Below are positions 24,310 to 33,766 of a DNA stretch of 64,000 nucleotides, in pieces. Made by a program: the position numbers and the translations under genes. The notes under the pieces were generated by a model. That model was not told the origin of the DNA and made no database searches. It saw only the letters and a program-made list of their open reading frames with translations. The stretch is from Agriotes lineatus (lineage: Eukaryota; Arthropoda; Insecta; Coleoptera; Elateridae): assembly GCA_940337035.1 (NCBI GenBank), contig CALNHX010002822.1, positions 1 through 64,000 on the forward strand, written 5' to 3'. How positions within the stretch are numbered: position 1 is the first letter of the stretch; every line of letters starts with the position of its first letter.

Positions 24310-25265
24310 AAAAATAAGTGTATTGGTCTTGCTAGATTATAGCAAGGATTTTGACACCATCTCTCATTCTGTTGCATGCAATTTTACATTACATTAGTGA
24401 CAACTCTGTTAATGTTCTCACAACTTATCTTAGAAACAGTACAGTACAGTGATGTAATTCAACATCTCAGATTAGGCCTGTAATCATCGGCGAACTTAGG
24501 GTTCTATATTAGGACTATTTACGATTAATATTTCTACCTTACACAAACGACTTCAAACACCAAAATATACACCATTGACTCATTCATTTAAAAAAACAAT
24601 TTCATTCAAGCTCTGTTAATATCAAGGTAGACTTACAAACGTTGTTTGAAGACTCCTATAAACACTGTCTTACTCTCAATCCTTTAAATTTTAATATCTC
24701 ATTTTTTGGGGAATAGGAACGAAATCTTTGCTTTAAAAGGATTGGGAAATTTACTATAAATGGTGTTGACGTACCTGTAACTGAAAGTGTCAAAAATCTA
24801 GTTTTCGTCAGCATATATCTAATAATATTTGTCGAACTTATATGAATTTCAAGATTCTTTACCTTCACAAGTGATATTTACCTAAGTACTAACACGAACA
24901 CTATGTTATGTGAATTGCTAGTCCAATCCCAGTTCTCCTATTGTTCTTCGGGAACGGACCATGCCTTAATCAAGATAATTTAAGTCGCATTCAACGTGTC
25001 CAAAACTCCTGCCTGCGTTACATCGTCGGTATTAGAAAAAAATCAACCTATACCCCATAAGTTATCTAAGCTAGAGTGGCTTAATAACATTAATAAACAT
25101 TTCATTCAATCCACCAATAAACATGCTTAATTTTGCATGCCTCACCTAGTACCATATTTTCACAACGATAAAAAGCGACTTACAGTTTTGCAGCGTAAAA
25201 GTTCATGTTTCTTTTTTGCTTCCCTCGTCTAAAAGACCTTCCTAAATCACCTTCCGAGAGTTATT
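24310..25265 (+). pseudogene. Decayed LINE reverse transcriptase
   Basis: Plus-strand pieces in shifting frames follow the order of a LINE reverse transcriptase. LLDYSKDFDTISHS near 24325 holds the first catalytic aspartate, in the usual D-x-S-K-A-F-D position. A degraded GxxxGSxLGPxLF region lies near 24490. LNPLNFNISFFG near 24675, the post-catalytic N-x-x-K-S region, follows. A C-terminal LVQSQFSYCSSG and a QNSCLRYIVGI-like part lie near 24920-25030, and SKLEWLN near 25065. The YADD box is not preserved. The layout fits CR1/L2/Jockey-type LINEs; the clade is unresolved. Confidence 0.65.
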
Positions 25266-25345
25266 CAGATCTTCACGTTTCCGGGTCCCTAGATGGCGAA
25301 AAACAAGTTTTGTTAATTCTGTCTGTCTGTCTGTTAGCGGTATAA
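25266..25345. repeat. Second copy of the TCTG-repeat family
   Basis: CTTCACGTTTCCGGGTCCCT is followed after ~30 bp by TCTGTCTGTCTGTC. This parallels 4118-4200 and supports a dispersed family with an internal TCTG microsatellite. Confidence 0.6.
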
Positions 25346-25349
25346 CTCA

Positions 25350-26280
25350 AAACCTATTTGTTGGAGAAAGACGATATTATGCATACACATTGTATATCTA
25401 CCTGGCATAAAACTGAAAAAAAATTCAGACAAATATGTACAGGATGGGCACCTTAAAAAATAAATTTTTGTTTATTTTTGCTTTAACGGAGAAATAAATA
25501 GAAGCAAAAATTTCTATTAACGCAGGCTTTATCCTTGATAAAAATGGGGTCCAACAAATACAGGAAAAATGTACGATACAAAAAGGATCAACGAATAAGT
25601 GCGTTTCGTTAAATATAGCTGCAACGCAGAAATTTGAACGACCCGGGTGACTCTGGAAGCGAGCGCGCGCTTTGCCCGTGGGCTAGCGCCAAAGAATAAA
25701 ATCGAATGGGCAGGCGCTAATTTCGAATTCGATCGCCGGTAATATTTTTTATTTGAAAATAGTAATTTGCATTACCAAGCGTTTCCTTCTGTTATTTCAG
25801 TATTGTAAATGCAGTTGTAAGTATCGTATCAAAATCCACTGTTAACTGCAGAATATCGATTTGGAAACCATTCAATTTTGTAAAACGCGTACCTGTGTTC
25901 TTTCTGGATCGACGTGATCTAAAGTCTAAAGAACGATATCTTGACTGATTGGGGATTCAATATGAAAACGGAAAATGGTGACGATTACAAGGAAAGCGTA
26001 CTAAAAACTATATTTAGCGTGGTGACCAAAAGGATCCAGAAAAAGTATATCACGAATTTTATCGTTCATAATAGTTATTTATGCATCAAGGACCAAAAAT
26101 TGGCTTTTTATGGACGATGCCTGCAATTGCTGGCCGAGGCGATAGCCGAGGCAAGCAATCAGGCAAGGCCATAAAAAGCAGTTTTGGTCCGAGGTGCATA
26201 TTAAAGTTTTCCGTCGACAGTCATAATTTAAAAAAAAATTAAAGTGAAGTCCGAATTATAAGAGTTGTTGAGGTCGAAAT
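25350..26280. other. No recognisable gene; GC-rich patch
   Basis: A CpG-rich patch at about 25635-25735 has inverted words (GGGCTAGCGCC and GGCGCTA). A 77-codon open frame at 25941-26174 shows no known domain, although it contains a YGRCLQLLAEAIAEA helix. I cannot assign a function. Confidence 0.35.
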
Positions 26281-26282
26281 CC

Positions 26283-26450
26283 GTTTGCGGAAAAAAAACG
26301 TTTGCGGACGAAAAGTGTTTGCGGACGAAAAGTGTTTACGGACGAAAAGCGTTTGCGGCTGTAAAGTGCGGCCGTAAAGTGTTTGCGGACTAAAGCATTC
26401 GCGGACGAAAAGCATTTGCGGACGAAAAGTGTTTGCGGACGAAAAATTAA
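26283..26450. repeat. ~17-bp tandem repeat array
   Basis: About nine units of the form GTTTGCGGACGAAAAGT run through this stretch, some altered (GGCTGTAAAGT, TTACGGACG). The minus-strand frames across it give artefactual repeats of serine-alanine-asparagine and phenylalanine-rich units and are not genes. Confidence 0.85.
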
Positions 26451-26459
26451 TGGTGTCCA

Positions 26460-27430
26460 AAAAAGTGACATTTTTGGTACGCAAATGCGTCCGTAAAATC
26501 ACATTTTATAGGGAGGTCGACGGAAAAATTTATTTAATGACATAAAATTCAAAGGGCTACGTGATGCACGTGATGCAAAGAGAAAAAAGCTTCAATCTAA
26601 TCCAGATATAAGAAAAGAGAGTTCGTTGGCTTTAAACAAAATCGACATTTACAAAATGATGAAGGTATAAGACGAAAAGACTCCTAAAGATCTTCAAAAA
26701 TGCTTTCATCATATTTCTGCAAACGAAGTGGCGTAGAGAGGTTATGTTTATTAGTTTGTTGATGTTGTTTAATTGAATTGTAAATTATTTTTGATCCACA
26801 CAAATAAAAATTCTGCATTTGAATCATTTATTAATTTCCCTAAAATACACTCCAAATTGCATTCTTGCTTAGATTTTTTTTTACATCTCCAGTGTAGCCA
26901 TTTTTTCATTCTCTTGATGTTTGAGCAATGTTCATTCAAATCAAACTTTCGTAGAAAACTAAATCCGGCAAAAAGCTTATATATTTGCTCCCAAATGATA
27001 GGTTAAACTATAAATAGCATGCCATTATCATAAAAGCATAGCTATAAAAAATCCAATATATCTATTTAAAGAAAGTATTCCGTACCGATAGTCATAGCTT
27101 AAACCTACGTAATCTAGATCTTACCATAGCATCACATCTTCATAGGACAGCCCTTTTTCACAGATTATTTCCAATGTTTCAAAAATGTCCACCGCATGTT
27201 CTAATGACATAAAACATCTAACCATATCGGCATTTAAACGACGTCTATTTTTGGCACTTCTGAAAGAACAGGGATAGTAACAATTACAATTTAGGTCTAC
27301 TGCTTTTCATTATATTTTTTGTTGTAATTGGATTTGAGTATCTTAAATACGGCATCTGAACTTCATCTTGAGAGTTTTTGCCCACTAATATTGTTTCTAC
27401 GTATTTATGTTTTTACGTTTAAATGTGGCA
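26460..27430. other. AT-rich, no recognisable gene
   Basis: A 77-codon frame at 26773-27006 shows no known domain. The part from about 27100 may be the 3' end of a LINE, since an (ATT)n tail follows at 27442. Confidence 0.35.
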
Positions 27431-27466
27431 GAAATAAAGACATTATTATTATTATTAATTAGGACT
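27400..27466 (+). repeat. LINE 3' end with (ATT)n tail
   Basis: GGCAGAAATAAAGACATTATT ends in an ATTATTATT run. This copies the arrangement at 60040-60080, where a LINE ends in AATAAACTATTATT plus the same repeat. It is the tail of an otherwise unrecognisable 5'-truncated LINE copy. Confidence 0.5.
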
Positions 27467-27608
27467 TATGCTAAGATGTAAGATGAAGATGTAAAAAGAA
27501 GTTGTGTGCGTGTATCACACCAGATTTTTAACTATTAGTTTGACAGGTTACGCTTATTGACATTTTACTTTCCCCATAACCACGGCTTGCTGAATTGTTT
27601 GGGGCCTG

Positions 27609-28165
27609 GACACAACGCCCACTGGTCACAAACCCCAACTCAGAATTTGGTCATAACGCCCAACTTCGATTCTGGTCACAACGCCCAACTTGGTCACAAC
27701 GCCCAATTTTGATTTTGGTCACAACGCCCAACTTGGCCATAACGCCCAAAATCGATATTGGTCACAACGCCCAACTTGGTCACAACGCCCACCGACGCCT
27801 GTTATAGGAGAGAGCTATCGACGCCACTTAAACCACCGTTTTGGTCATAACGCCCAACTTTGATTTTGGTCACAACGCCCAACTTTGATTTTGGTCACAA
27901 CGCCCAACTTGGTCACAACGCCCAATTTCGATTTTGGTCACAACGCCCAATTTGGTCACAACGCCCAACTTGGTCACAACGCCCAATTTCGATTTTGGTC
28001 ACAACGCCCAACTTGGTCACAACGCCCAACTTTGATTCTGGTCACAACGCCCACTTTGGATTCTGGTCACAACGCCCACTTATGATTCTGGTCACAACGC
28101 CCAACTTGGTCATAACGCCCAAGTTTGATTTTGGTCACAACGCCCAACTTTGATTTTGGACATAT
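27609..28165 (+). repeat. Minisatellite, CACAACGCCCAA core
   Basis: An 18-bp unit (GGTCACAACGCCCAACTT) alternates irregularly with a 25-bp unit that adds TGATTTT or CGATTTT. More than 20 units are visible. Frames reading NAQLGHNAQ or WSQRP across it are artefacts. Confidence 0.95.
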
Positions 28166-28794
28166 CGCCCAGGCGGCACAGAAAGTAAAATGAATAATAA
28201 TAAATTAAACTTTTAAGGTGAGGTAATAGGTAGGAACATTTTTCAAGTTCCCGTAAGTAGTATTAATATTATTTATTTTTCATAATAATTGAGTGGCGTA
28301 ATGCGTTGTCCAAAAAGTTTCTAAATTCGGATTATAACATATAAAGTTGTATTTTTTATATGGAACTCATAGTTAGCTGTGGCATTATGAGACATATGTC
28401 GTATGGGATCGATTTATTAATTTTCACTACTTTATAGCAACAATTCACAATTTTTAATATTTCGTCGTTTTCTAGTTGAAAACTTGTGCCATTTAGAATA
28501 TACGTGATTATACAAAGTTTTTGCATTGTTACAATACCACCGTTTGATTGACAGAATTAATCACGTTTGATTGTTGCTTATAATATTATAGTGTCCTTCA
28601 TATATCCATTTTATCAGAACATTTTATTGTCCATTAAAACCTCTGCAGTTTCTCAAATTAAAAATGCATTTGCAAAAATGTAAATATTCTACTTCTATAC
28701 GAAGGAGGTTCGAAAATATGAAAATGTACTCTTATTTTTCAAAATACACAAAAAGGTTAATTGGAAGTATTTGTTATAACATATCTATTAATAG

Positions 28795-28950
28795 TTATTT
28801 AACAAACAAGTATGTTAATGAGAACGATTAATAATCGAGACATTTTAATGCGCGAGCGCTAGCGAGCGAGTTAATTGTAGATATTATTAATCGCCGATTA
28901 ACATACGAGTTAGTTACAATATTTTTCCGTTGATCGTACATTATTAATTT
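28795..28950. repeat. GCGAGCG-centred foldback, left arm
   Basis: The flanks AACAAGTATGTTAATG and GATTAATAAT mirror ATTATTAATC and CATTAACATACGAGTT-type sequence around a centre of GCGCGAGCGCTAGCGAGCGAG. A near-identical module lies at 41895-42055 and a diverged one at 41010-41180. Confidence 0.8.
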
Positions 28951-29058
28951 GAAGAGAATCTAATTTTATTCCATGAAAAGAATTTGACACTTAAAGTTTT
29001 GACATTAATGGTACCGGGTGACCATAAATGGTTGTGATTTTTTTCTTAGGTTGGCACT

Positions 29059-29200
29059 GTTTATGTTGGTGACATTGTAAGTCTATGTTAAATATGAGGT
29101 TAGCAGGTTAGGTTTTGAGTCAGTTTGTGTCAAAACTGACGCAAAACCTAACCTGTTAACCTCGAATTTGACATACACTTACAGTTCCACCAACATAAAC
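29059..29200. repeat. Hairpin MITE, left arm
   Basis: GTTTATGTTGGTGACATTG at the left pairs with its complement ending CCACCAACATAAAC at the right. The stem is about 65-70 bp around a short loop (TTTGTGTC). It contains GAGGTTAGCAGGTTAGGTTT. It is also present in the right arm, so it predates the arm duplication. Confidence 0.85.
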
Positions 29201-29273
29201 AAATTTTTAAAATCGTTTATTAATAAAAAATCATTCATTAATAAGGGTCATTAATATACGATTCTCTATAGCT

Positions 29274-29547
29274 CGTTTCACTCTGACTATGCAGTACAGA
29301 GAACATACGACAATGTTATTTAAAGGCAAACTTCGCTTGCTGCGTTGCTGCTTGTAGACCGCACTCAGGTATACTGTATGCTGCTCTTTTCAAATTGACG
29401 CAGAAGCGACAAAAAGGGTTTACTTCAACAAGGTATTAACAAATAAGCCGATTGCAATACAAAAGGCGGATTTATTATGATTGACGTCTTCGTGTTCAGT
29501 TTTAAGCAACTTGCTATCCCTGTACACTGCGTAGTCAGAGTGAAACG
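29274..29547. mobile_element. 274-bp MITE in the left arm
   Basis: Termini CGTTTCACTCTGACTATGC and its complement GCGTAGTCAGAGTGAAACG form ~22-bp inverted repeats. In place of it, the right arm has about 100 bp not found here, so it replaced or accompanied loss of arm sequence. No target duplication is evident. Confidence 0.7.
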
Positions 29548-30030
29548 AATTACTTAAAAATTTGACACAAAAATGAAATTTGTTTGCACTGATTTCGAAT
29601 CACGTAATATCCTGGTTGCTAAGTGAGGGAAAACTCAGATTTGACAATACTCGTTTATCGTATCCCTTGATAAGTTAACTTTGAAGTATTTCATTTGGTA
29701 ATACACAGCGTGGTAAGAAAAAAATAGGAGAAACCAGAAAAAAAAATGTTTTCGGGGCAAGTAACTGTGACTTTATGTTTGACACTTTCTTTTAACCTCT
29801 TTAAATAACATTTTTGTCTATTTTGAAAAATAACGGTACTTTATTCTTGAACCATTTTCATATTTTTGAACCTCCCCTGTAAACGAATATATTTACATTT
29901 TGGCAAGTGCATTTTTAGTTTGAGAAGATGTAGAAACTTGTATCAGGAATAAAACACTCTGATAAATGGATGATAAAAAAATCCATGTGTTACAAATTTA
30001 TGAGAGACAGTATATGTTATATTATACAGA

Positions 30031-30400
30031 CTAGCTTAAACCCCGCGGCATATGCCGCATTTAAAATGTAGGACGAATTTAATAACTTTTGTTGCACTAA
30101 AGAAAGTTTTAAAAGCACGCTAGAGATTGGCAGTAAGGAAAAGTTCCAAAAAATATATTTTCAAATGGAAAGTCTCTGTAAAGGAAACGCTTGCCCCTGG
30201 AAGGCGTCCTAATTAATATGACGTTGTTGGAACGCAGTCAAAAAAAAATCCGGAAAGAATTAATGCTCTTGTGACTTATGAGATTATATGTGAGAATTAT
30301 TTGCTCCACCGAAATAATTTTCAGCTGCCTGCAATCTGTGTTTCTTTTCAGGTTTAAGCCGTTGAGCGCCATAAAAATATAAATGCGGTAACTCAAGTCT
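30031..30400 (-). mobile_element. Helitron 3' end and body fragment
   Basis: On the minus strand the perfect 14-nt palindrome GCGGCATATGCCGC is followed by GGGGTTTAAG, then CTAG and T, the canonical Helitron 3' hairpin plus CTRR terminus. The body extends to higher coordinates; its 5' end was not found. A phrase near 30258 (GGAAAGAATTAATGCTCTTG) recurs at about 48334, showing a second fragment of the family. Confidence 0.65.
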
Positions 30401-31000
30401 CCAGTTACGCCGTTACTGATATTGTTAAATAACTCGATTAATTATTATTTCTTTGGCATTTTAAACTGGCATTATTATTATTATCTTTATAATAGCAACC
30501 ATAAGTAACTGTTTATAATGTTTATATGCTAGCGAGTTAATTTTCTTCTTAAATCGCTAGTGAATTAATAGTAGATTGCTCTACAAGTTAAGAAAAGTGA
30601 GAGTTTTCCAGCAAATGTAAAAGTTTTACGTGAGCATGGAATTTTCCAATGTGTTAAACATGCAATTTTTCCGTGTAGTTGACAAAAATATCTTTTTAAA
30701 TAATTTTGGTCAAAGTATGGAAGCGCAATGTTTACTGTACTGTATAAATATAAATAACCAATATACATTATAGAATACTTGAAAATGGATGAATCTGTTA
30801 TTAATTCATTTAGTTTCAATTTAAACTGCAGTGTTCTATAGCAGCTACTTGGCGCATTCGGTTACTTATTTAAAAATAGACCTGCGTTTTTCACATATCT
30901 CAGCGGTCGTGCTTTTAAAAACATGATGTTTGTATTTACTTATTTTACAGTACTGCAATTAAAGTGATAATAAATAAATCGATCAAATATTTATTTGCTT
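30401..31000. other. Non-coding, within the inverted-arm unit
   Basis: No domain is recognisable. The 84-codon minus-strand frame at 30565-30819 looks spurious. An AATAAA-type polyadenylation signal for the YqaJ-PHD gene lies near 30985-30995 (minus strand). Confidence 0.4.
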
Positions 31001-31005
31001 TTATT

Positions 31006-32295
31006 TTATATTCCAATACCAATATAATACAAAATACTATTACTTTCACTTATACTACATAAAGGGCAATGCCATTCAGTATTAGGTACAGATGTTAAGC
31101 CAATAAAAATCAGATAAAACCATTCCACGGAACAGTGCAAATTGCAGCAAGCAATCATAGGCGTTCCATTATCAGGACCCTTACACAAACAATATATACT
31201 GTTATCTTTAGTTTGCGTGGCTACGAGAGCAGTGGTCCTTGTTTCCGTACTACTACTTTTATTACAAAACATTAAATTTGTACCATTATTAACATTTAAC
31301 GACTCTTTGAATACATTCCAATCAGTATTAGCTGCAGCATCCTTAACTGCTTTATTTGTGAAATATTTACCGAGAAGTAGGGCATCCAATACCCAACTGA
31401 ATTTTCAATCCCGAGATTTCGGTATTGAAGTAATTCTATCTGGATCCCAGTATTCAATACCAGGATTGCCGGTGTTCAAACCGGGATTCCCTGTTTTCAG
31501 TACCGGTATTTCCAGTATTCAATACCGGGATTTCCGGTGTTCAACACCGGGATTTCCTGTTTTCAGAACCGGTATTTCTAGTATTATCCATATATATCAT
31601 AGGCTTGTAGGTGTATAATAGGTAAATATGCAAGCAACAGTGACAACACAACTGAACACAGTTTACGCCGTTTATGGACACATCTGCTAACTGCTACTAC
31701 CCTGAACCATACTAATTATTATCTATCAACATGTTGCTCCATGTCTGGCGCCGGCCAGGCCGGGTAAGGCGACTCGCAGACTCTGCGAACTGCGACGCAG
31801 TGCACACAAAAGCAATCCCAAAAATATCGAAAATTCCGGTATTGGGGAAAAATACCGGGATTGAAATACCGGATAAAAAAAAATTAGGGATCCCGAGATA
31901 CCGACATTTTGGGATCCCGGGATTGGATGCCCTACCGAGAAGTTCTGGCATCATCACATTGTTAAAAAACTTCATAGCAATAGCGCTTTCTTTTTGCCAA
32001 AATACCTCATTGAAATGTATTCTTTCACGGAAAAAATGTTTACTACTCCATACCACAAAATCACAGTAATTAACTCCAGTAATAGCGAGTTGCATTTGTA
32101 TCTGGTAGTAGTAGCCATGGTTATGATCTAATTTAAATTCTTCATCCTTTTTTTTGTACACCTGAACATTTTAGAACATTTAGGTCATCTATGCCAATGT
32201 CCTTTGCGCAATAAAGACACTTAATTTCGACAACCCCCATTTCACCACCAAAAGGGCAAATTCAGATTACTATTTAAAATAGCATCTGCTTTTCC
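31006..32295 (-). pseudogene. YqaJ-nuclease + PHD-finger gene, interrupted
   Basis: On the minus strand, pieces from 32295 to 31935 read YLSGKADAIL, GVVEIKC and YYYQIQMQL: the D, E-x-K and Q motifs of the YqaJ/lambda-exonuclease fold. After a 557-bp hAT insertion the frame resumes (LLGKYFTNKAVKDAAANTDW) and ends in a PHD finger, YCLCKGPDNG...HC...WHCPLC. PHD fingers bind histone tails; YqaJ domains are DNA exonucleases. Two single-base run changes (T4 near 32250, A8 near 32150) also shift the frame. The 5' part is missing or lies beyond the Helitron at 32320. Apart from these breaks the residues are well kept, suggesting a recent death. Confidence 0.75.
31378..31934. mobile_element. Non-autonomous hAT element
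   Basis: Termini TAGGGCATCCAAT and ATTGGATGCCCTA are 13-bp inverted repeats, flanked by the exact 8-bp duplication CCGAGAAG (31370-31377, 31935-31942). TAGGG-type ends and an 8-bp duplication are diagnostic of hAT. Subterminal regions carry many ATACCGG/CCGGTAT and GGGATCCCG words, likely transposase-binding repeats. Frames read through it (31142-31618, 31731-32069) are not genes. Confidence 0.9.
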
Positions 32296-32319
32296 ACTTA
32301 GATAACAAATATTAAATAA

Positions 32320-32724
32320 CTAGTGAGTCACCCGAACTACGTTTCGGTTCGCAAAATTAAGAGAGATTCATCAATATAAATTTAAAAAAAAGGATGCATC
32401 GGCGGGATCGAACCCGGGCCCACCCGCGTGATAGGCCAGTACCCTACTGCAGCACCACCTCTCTTGTTTGAATAATGCGCGCACCCGAGCTAATAGCACA
32501 CGGCGTAAGGCGCTCCGCCCTGCTGCCTAGAGGTGTTAATTAAATTAAAACTGTTTCGCACTTTTTTTGAAAATAAAAACCGGCCTACGATCTAAATCTA
32601 AAAATTAGCAAACTTTTAAGCCATCGTACAACTTAATCGGTCCAGTATCTTCGGAGGAGATAGCGAACAAACATAGACGCAAACACGCAAACATACAAAG
32701 AGAGCACCGATTTTATGTTATAGA
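32320..32724 (-). mobile_element. Small non-autonomous Helitron with tRNA-like segment
   Basis: The minus strand begins TCTATAACATAAAATCGG at 32724, preceded by A, and ends with the hairpin CCGAAACGTAGTTCGG, then GTGACTCACTAG, followed by T at 32319. This fits Helitron 5'-TC, 3' hairpin-CTRR and A/T target rules. At 32395-32465 it carries a tRNA-like block on the minus strand (GGTGGTGCTGCAGTAGGGTA and B box GGTTCGATCC). Either a SINE was captured, or the unit is a SINE with Helitron-like ends. It sits at the 5' edge of the YqaJ-PHD relic. Confidence 0.65.
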
Positions 32725-33290
32725 TTAACGACACTAACTGTAGAGCAATAATATTGTAATGTTAAACATATACAGTGTGTCCCAGGATTGATGTTACAAG
32801 AGGTGAGATTGTCTAAAAAATTTTGAATTTTATTTTAAGGTTCTGGGATTCGGTTCTGCTTGGTTTGAAAAGAATTTTAAGAATATTTTCAGTTTTTGAA
32901 AAACAAGTAAGGCCTTGACAGGAAAGCGAAAACTATTTTATTTTCAGGTAATATACTCTTTGTGTTCATGATACGGCAAAATTTAATTAAGAAAAATTGT
33001 TTAGAATGATAAATTATGGCCCGATACAAAATTTCAGAAGGATCTGTCGACTTAGATTAAAACGTTATTTTTTGGATTAAACAATTGCATTTATTAAAAA
33101 TTACGGTTACATCATGTCACACACCAAAAATATTTGTTTACCTATTATATGTATTAACAGAAATAGAAAACAACGCTTTTTTGTTTATTGTAAACAAAAT
33201 TAAAGCTGGTACATTCAACACTGAAACACAATTATAATAACTTGCAGTGACACTGTAAAATTTTACATTTATTACAATATATTACAATTC
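32725..33290. other. Non-coding, mariner-like terminus
   Basis: TACAGTGTGTCCCAGGATTG at 32771 resembles a Tc1/mariner MITE end with TA, but no partner terminus was found. No gene. Confidence 0.4.
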
Positions 33291-33299
33291 TAAATAGCT

Positions 33300-33424
33300 A
33301 TTTAAGTCACAAGGAATGTAAGGACCTATTAACATTTGGGGTAGGCAAGTACAAGCCAAGACGAAGTCGCGGCTTGTTGCCTGCCGAAAATGTTAATAGG
33401 CGATACATTCCGAGTTATCTTATT
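33300..33424. repeat. Hairpin with CCTATTAACATTT stem
   Basis: CACAAGGAATGTA...CCTATTAACATTT...GGCAA pairs with TTGCC...AAATGTTAATAGG...TACATTCCG around AAGACGAAGTCGC. A shorter hairpin of similar type (CCTATTAATTTGCC) lies at 48278-48320. Confidence 0.75.
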
Positions 33425-33766
33425 ATATTTTTCCCGCTGCTTATCGAAATTTTCCTAGATTTCTGAAAAAATCGTTTGGTTTGTCACCTGTCACCAGGAT
33501 TAATTTTTGTGAGTCGTGTTACCTATGAGTGTCACATGTCACATAAACACTTGCAATTTAGAAACAAAACGTCTAAATCTGCATCTTGCTTTGCTAATTT
33601 TATTATCCTTTTTTTTTTTTTTTTTTTTTATAATTTTAATTTTAACCAGAACAACAATATACATTGCTATACATGGTTTTGATATTAATTACAATTTGGT
33701 AACTTAATTATCTTAGCTTTGAGGCAATCTAATAGTGTCTCCTCGAAGTTTAATTGTTAAACTATC

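Larger units (their letters stand above)
27601..29830 (+). repeat. Left inverted arm
   Basis: This arm matches the right arm in reverse complement. Differences from it: a longer minisatellite with a ~60-bp interruption near 27791-27850, and a 274-bp MITE (29274-29547) standing where the right arm has about 100 bp of other sequence. Just beyond the inner end, 29815-29980 resembles the plus strand of 42087-42245, an inverted echo of part of the arm itself, so the repeat is internally foldback-like. Confidence 0.8.

Noticed and set aside
26239..26502. Minus-strand frames with repeating SANTF/RPQTL units
   Set aside because: Translation of the 17-bp tandem array.
27595..28153. Open frames translating as repeated NAQLGHNAQ / WSQRP units
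   Set aside because: They are translations of the minisatellite in several frames; none has a start context or a conserved non-repeat domain.
27609..28165. CRISPR-like regular repeat array
   Set aside because: Units abut without unique spacers, and the surroundings are an animal genome.
29090..29165. Telomere-like GGTTAG repeats
   Set aside because: Only isolated words within a hairpin MITE; there is no TTAGG array.
31142..31618. 158-codon plus-strand frame
   Set aside because: It starts antisense to the PHD gene and runs into hAT subterminal repeats.
31731..32069. 112-codon plus-strand frame
   Set aside because: It spans the hAT right end and is antisense to the YqaJ relic.
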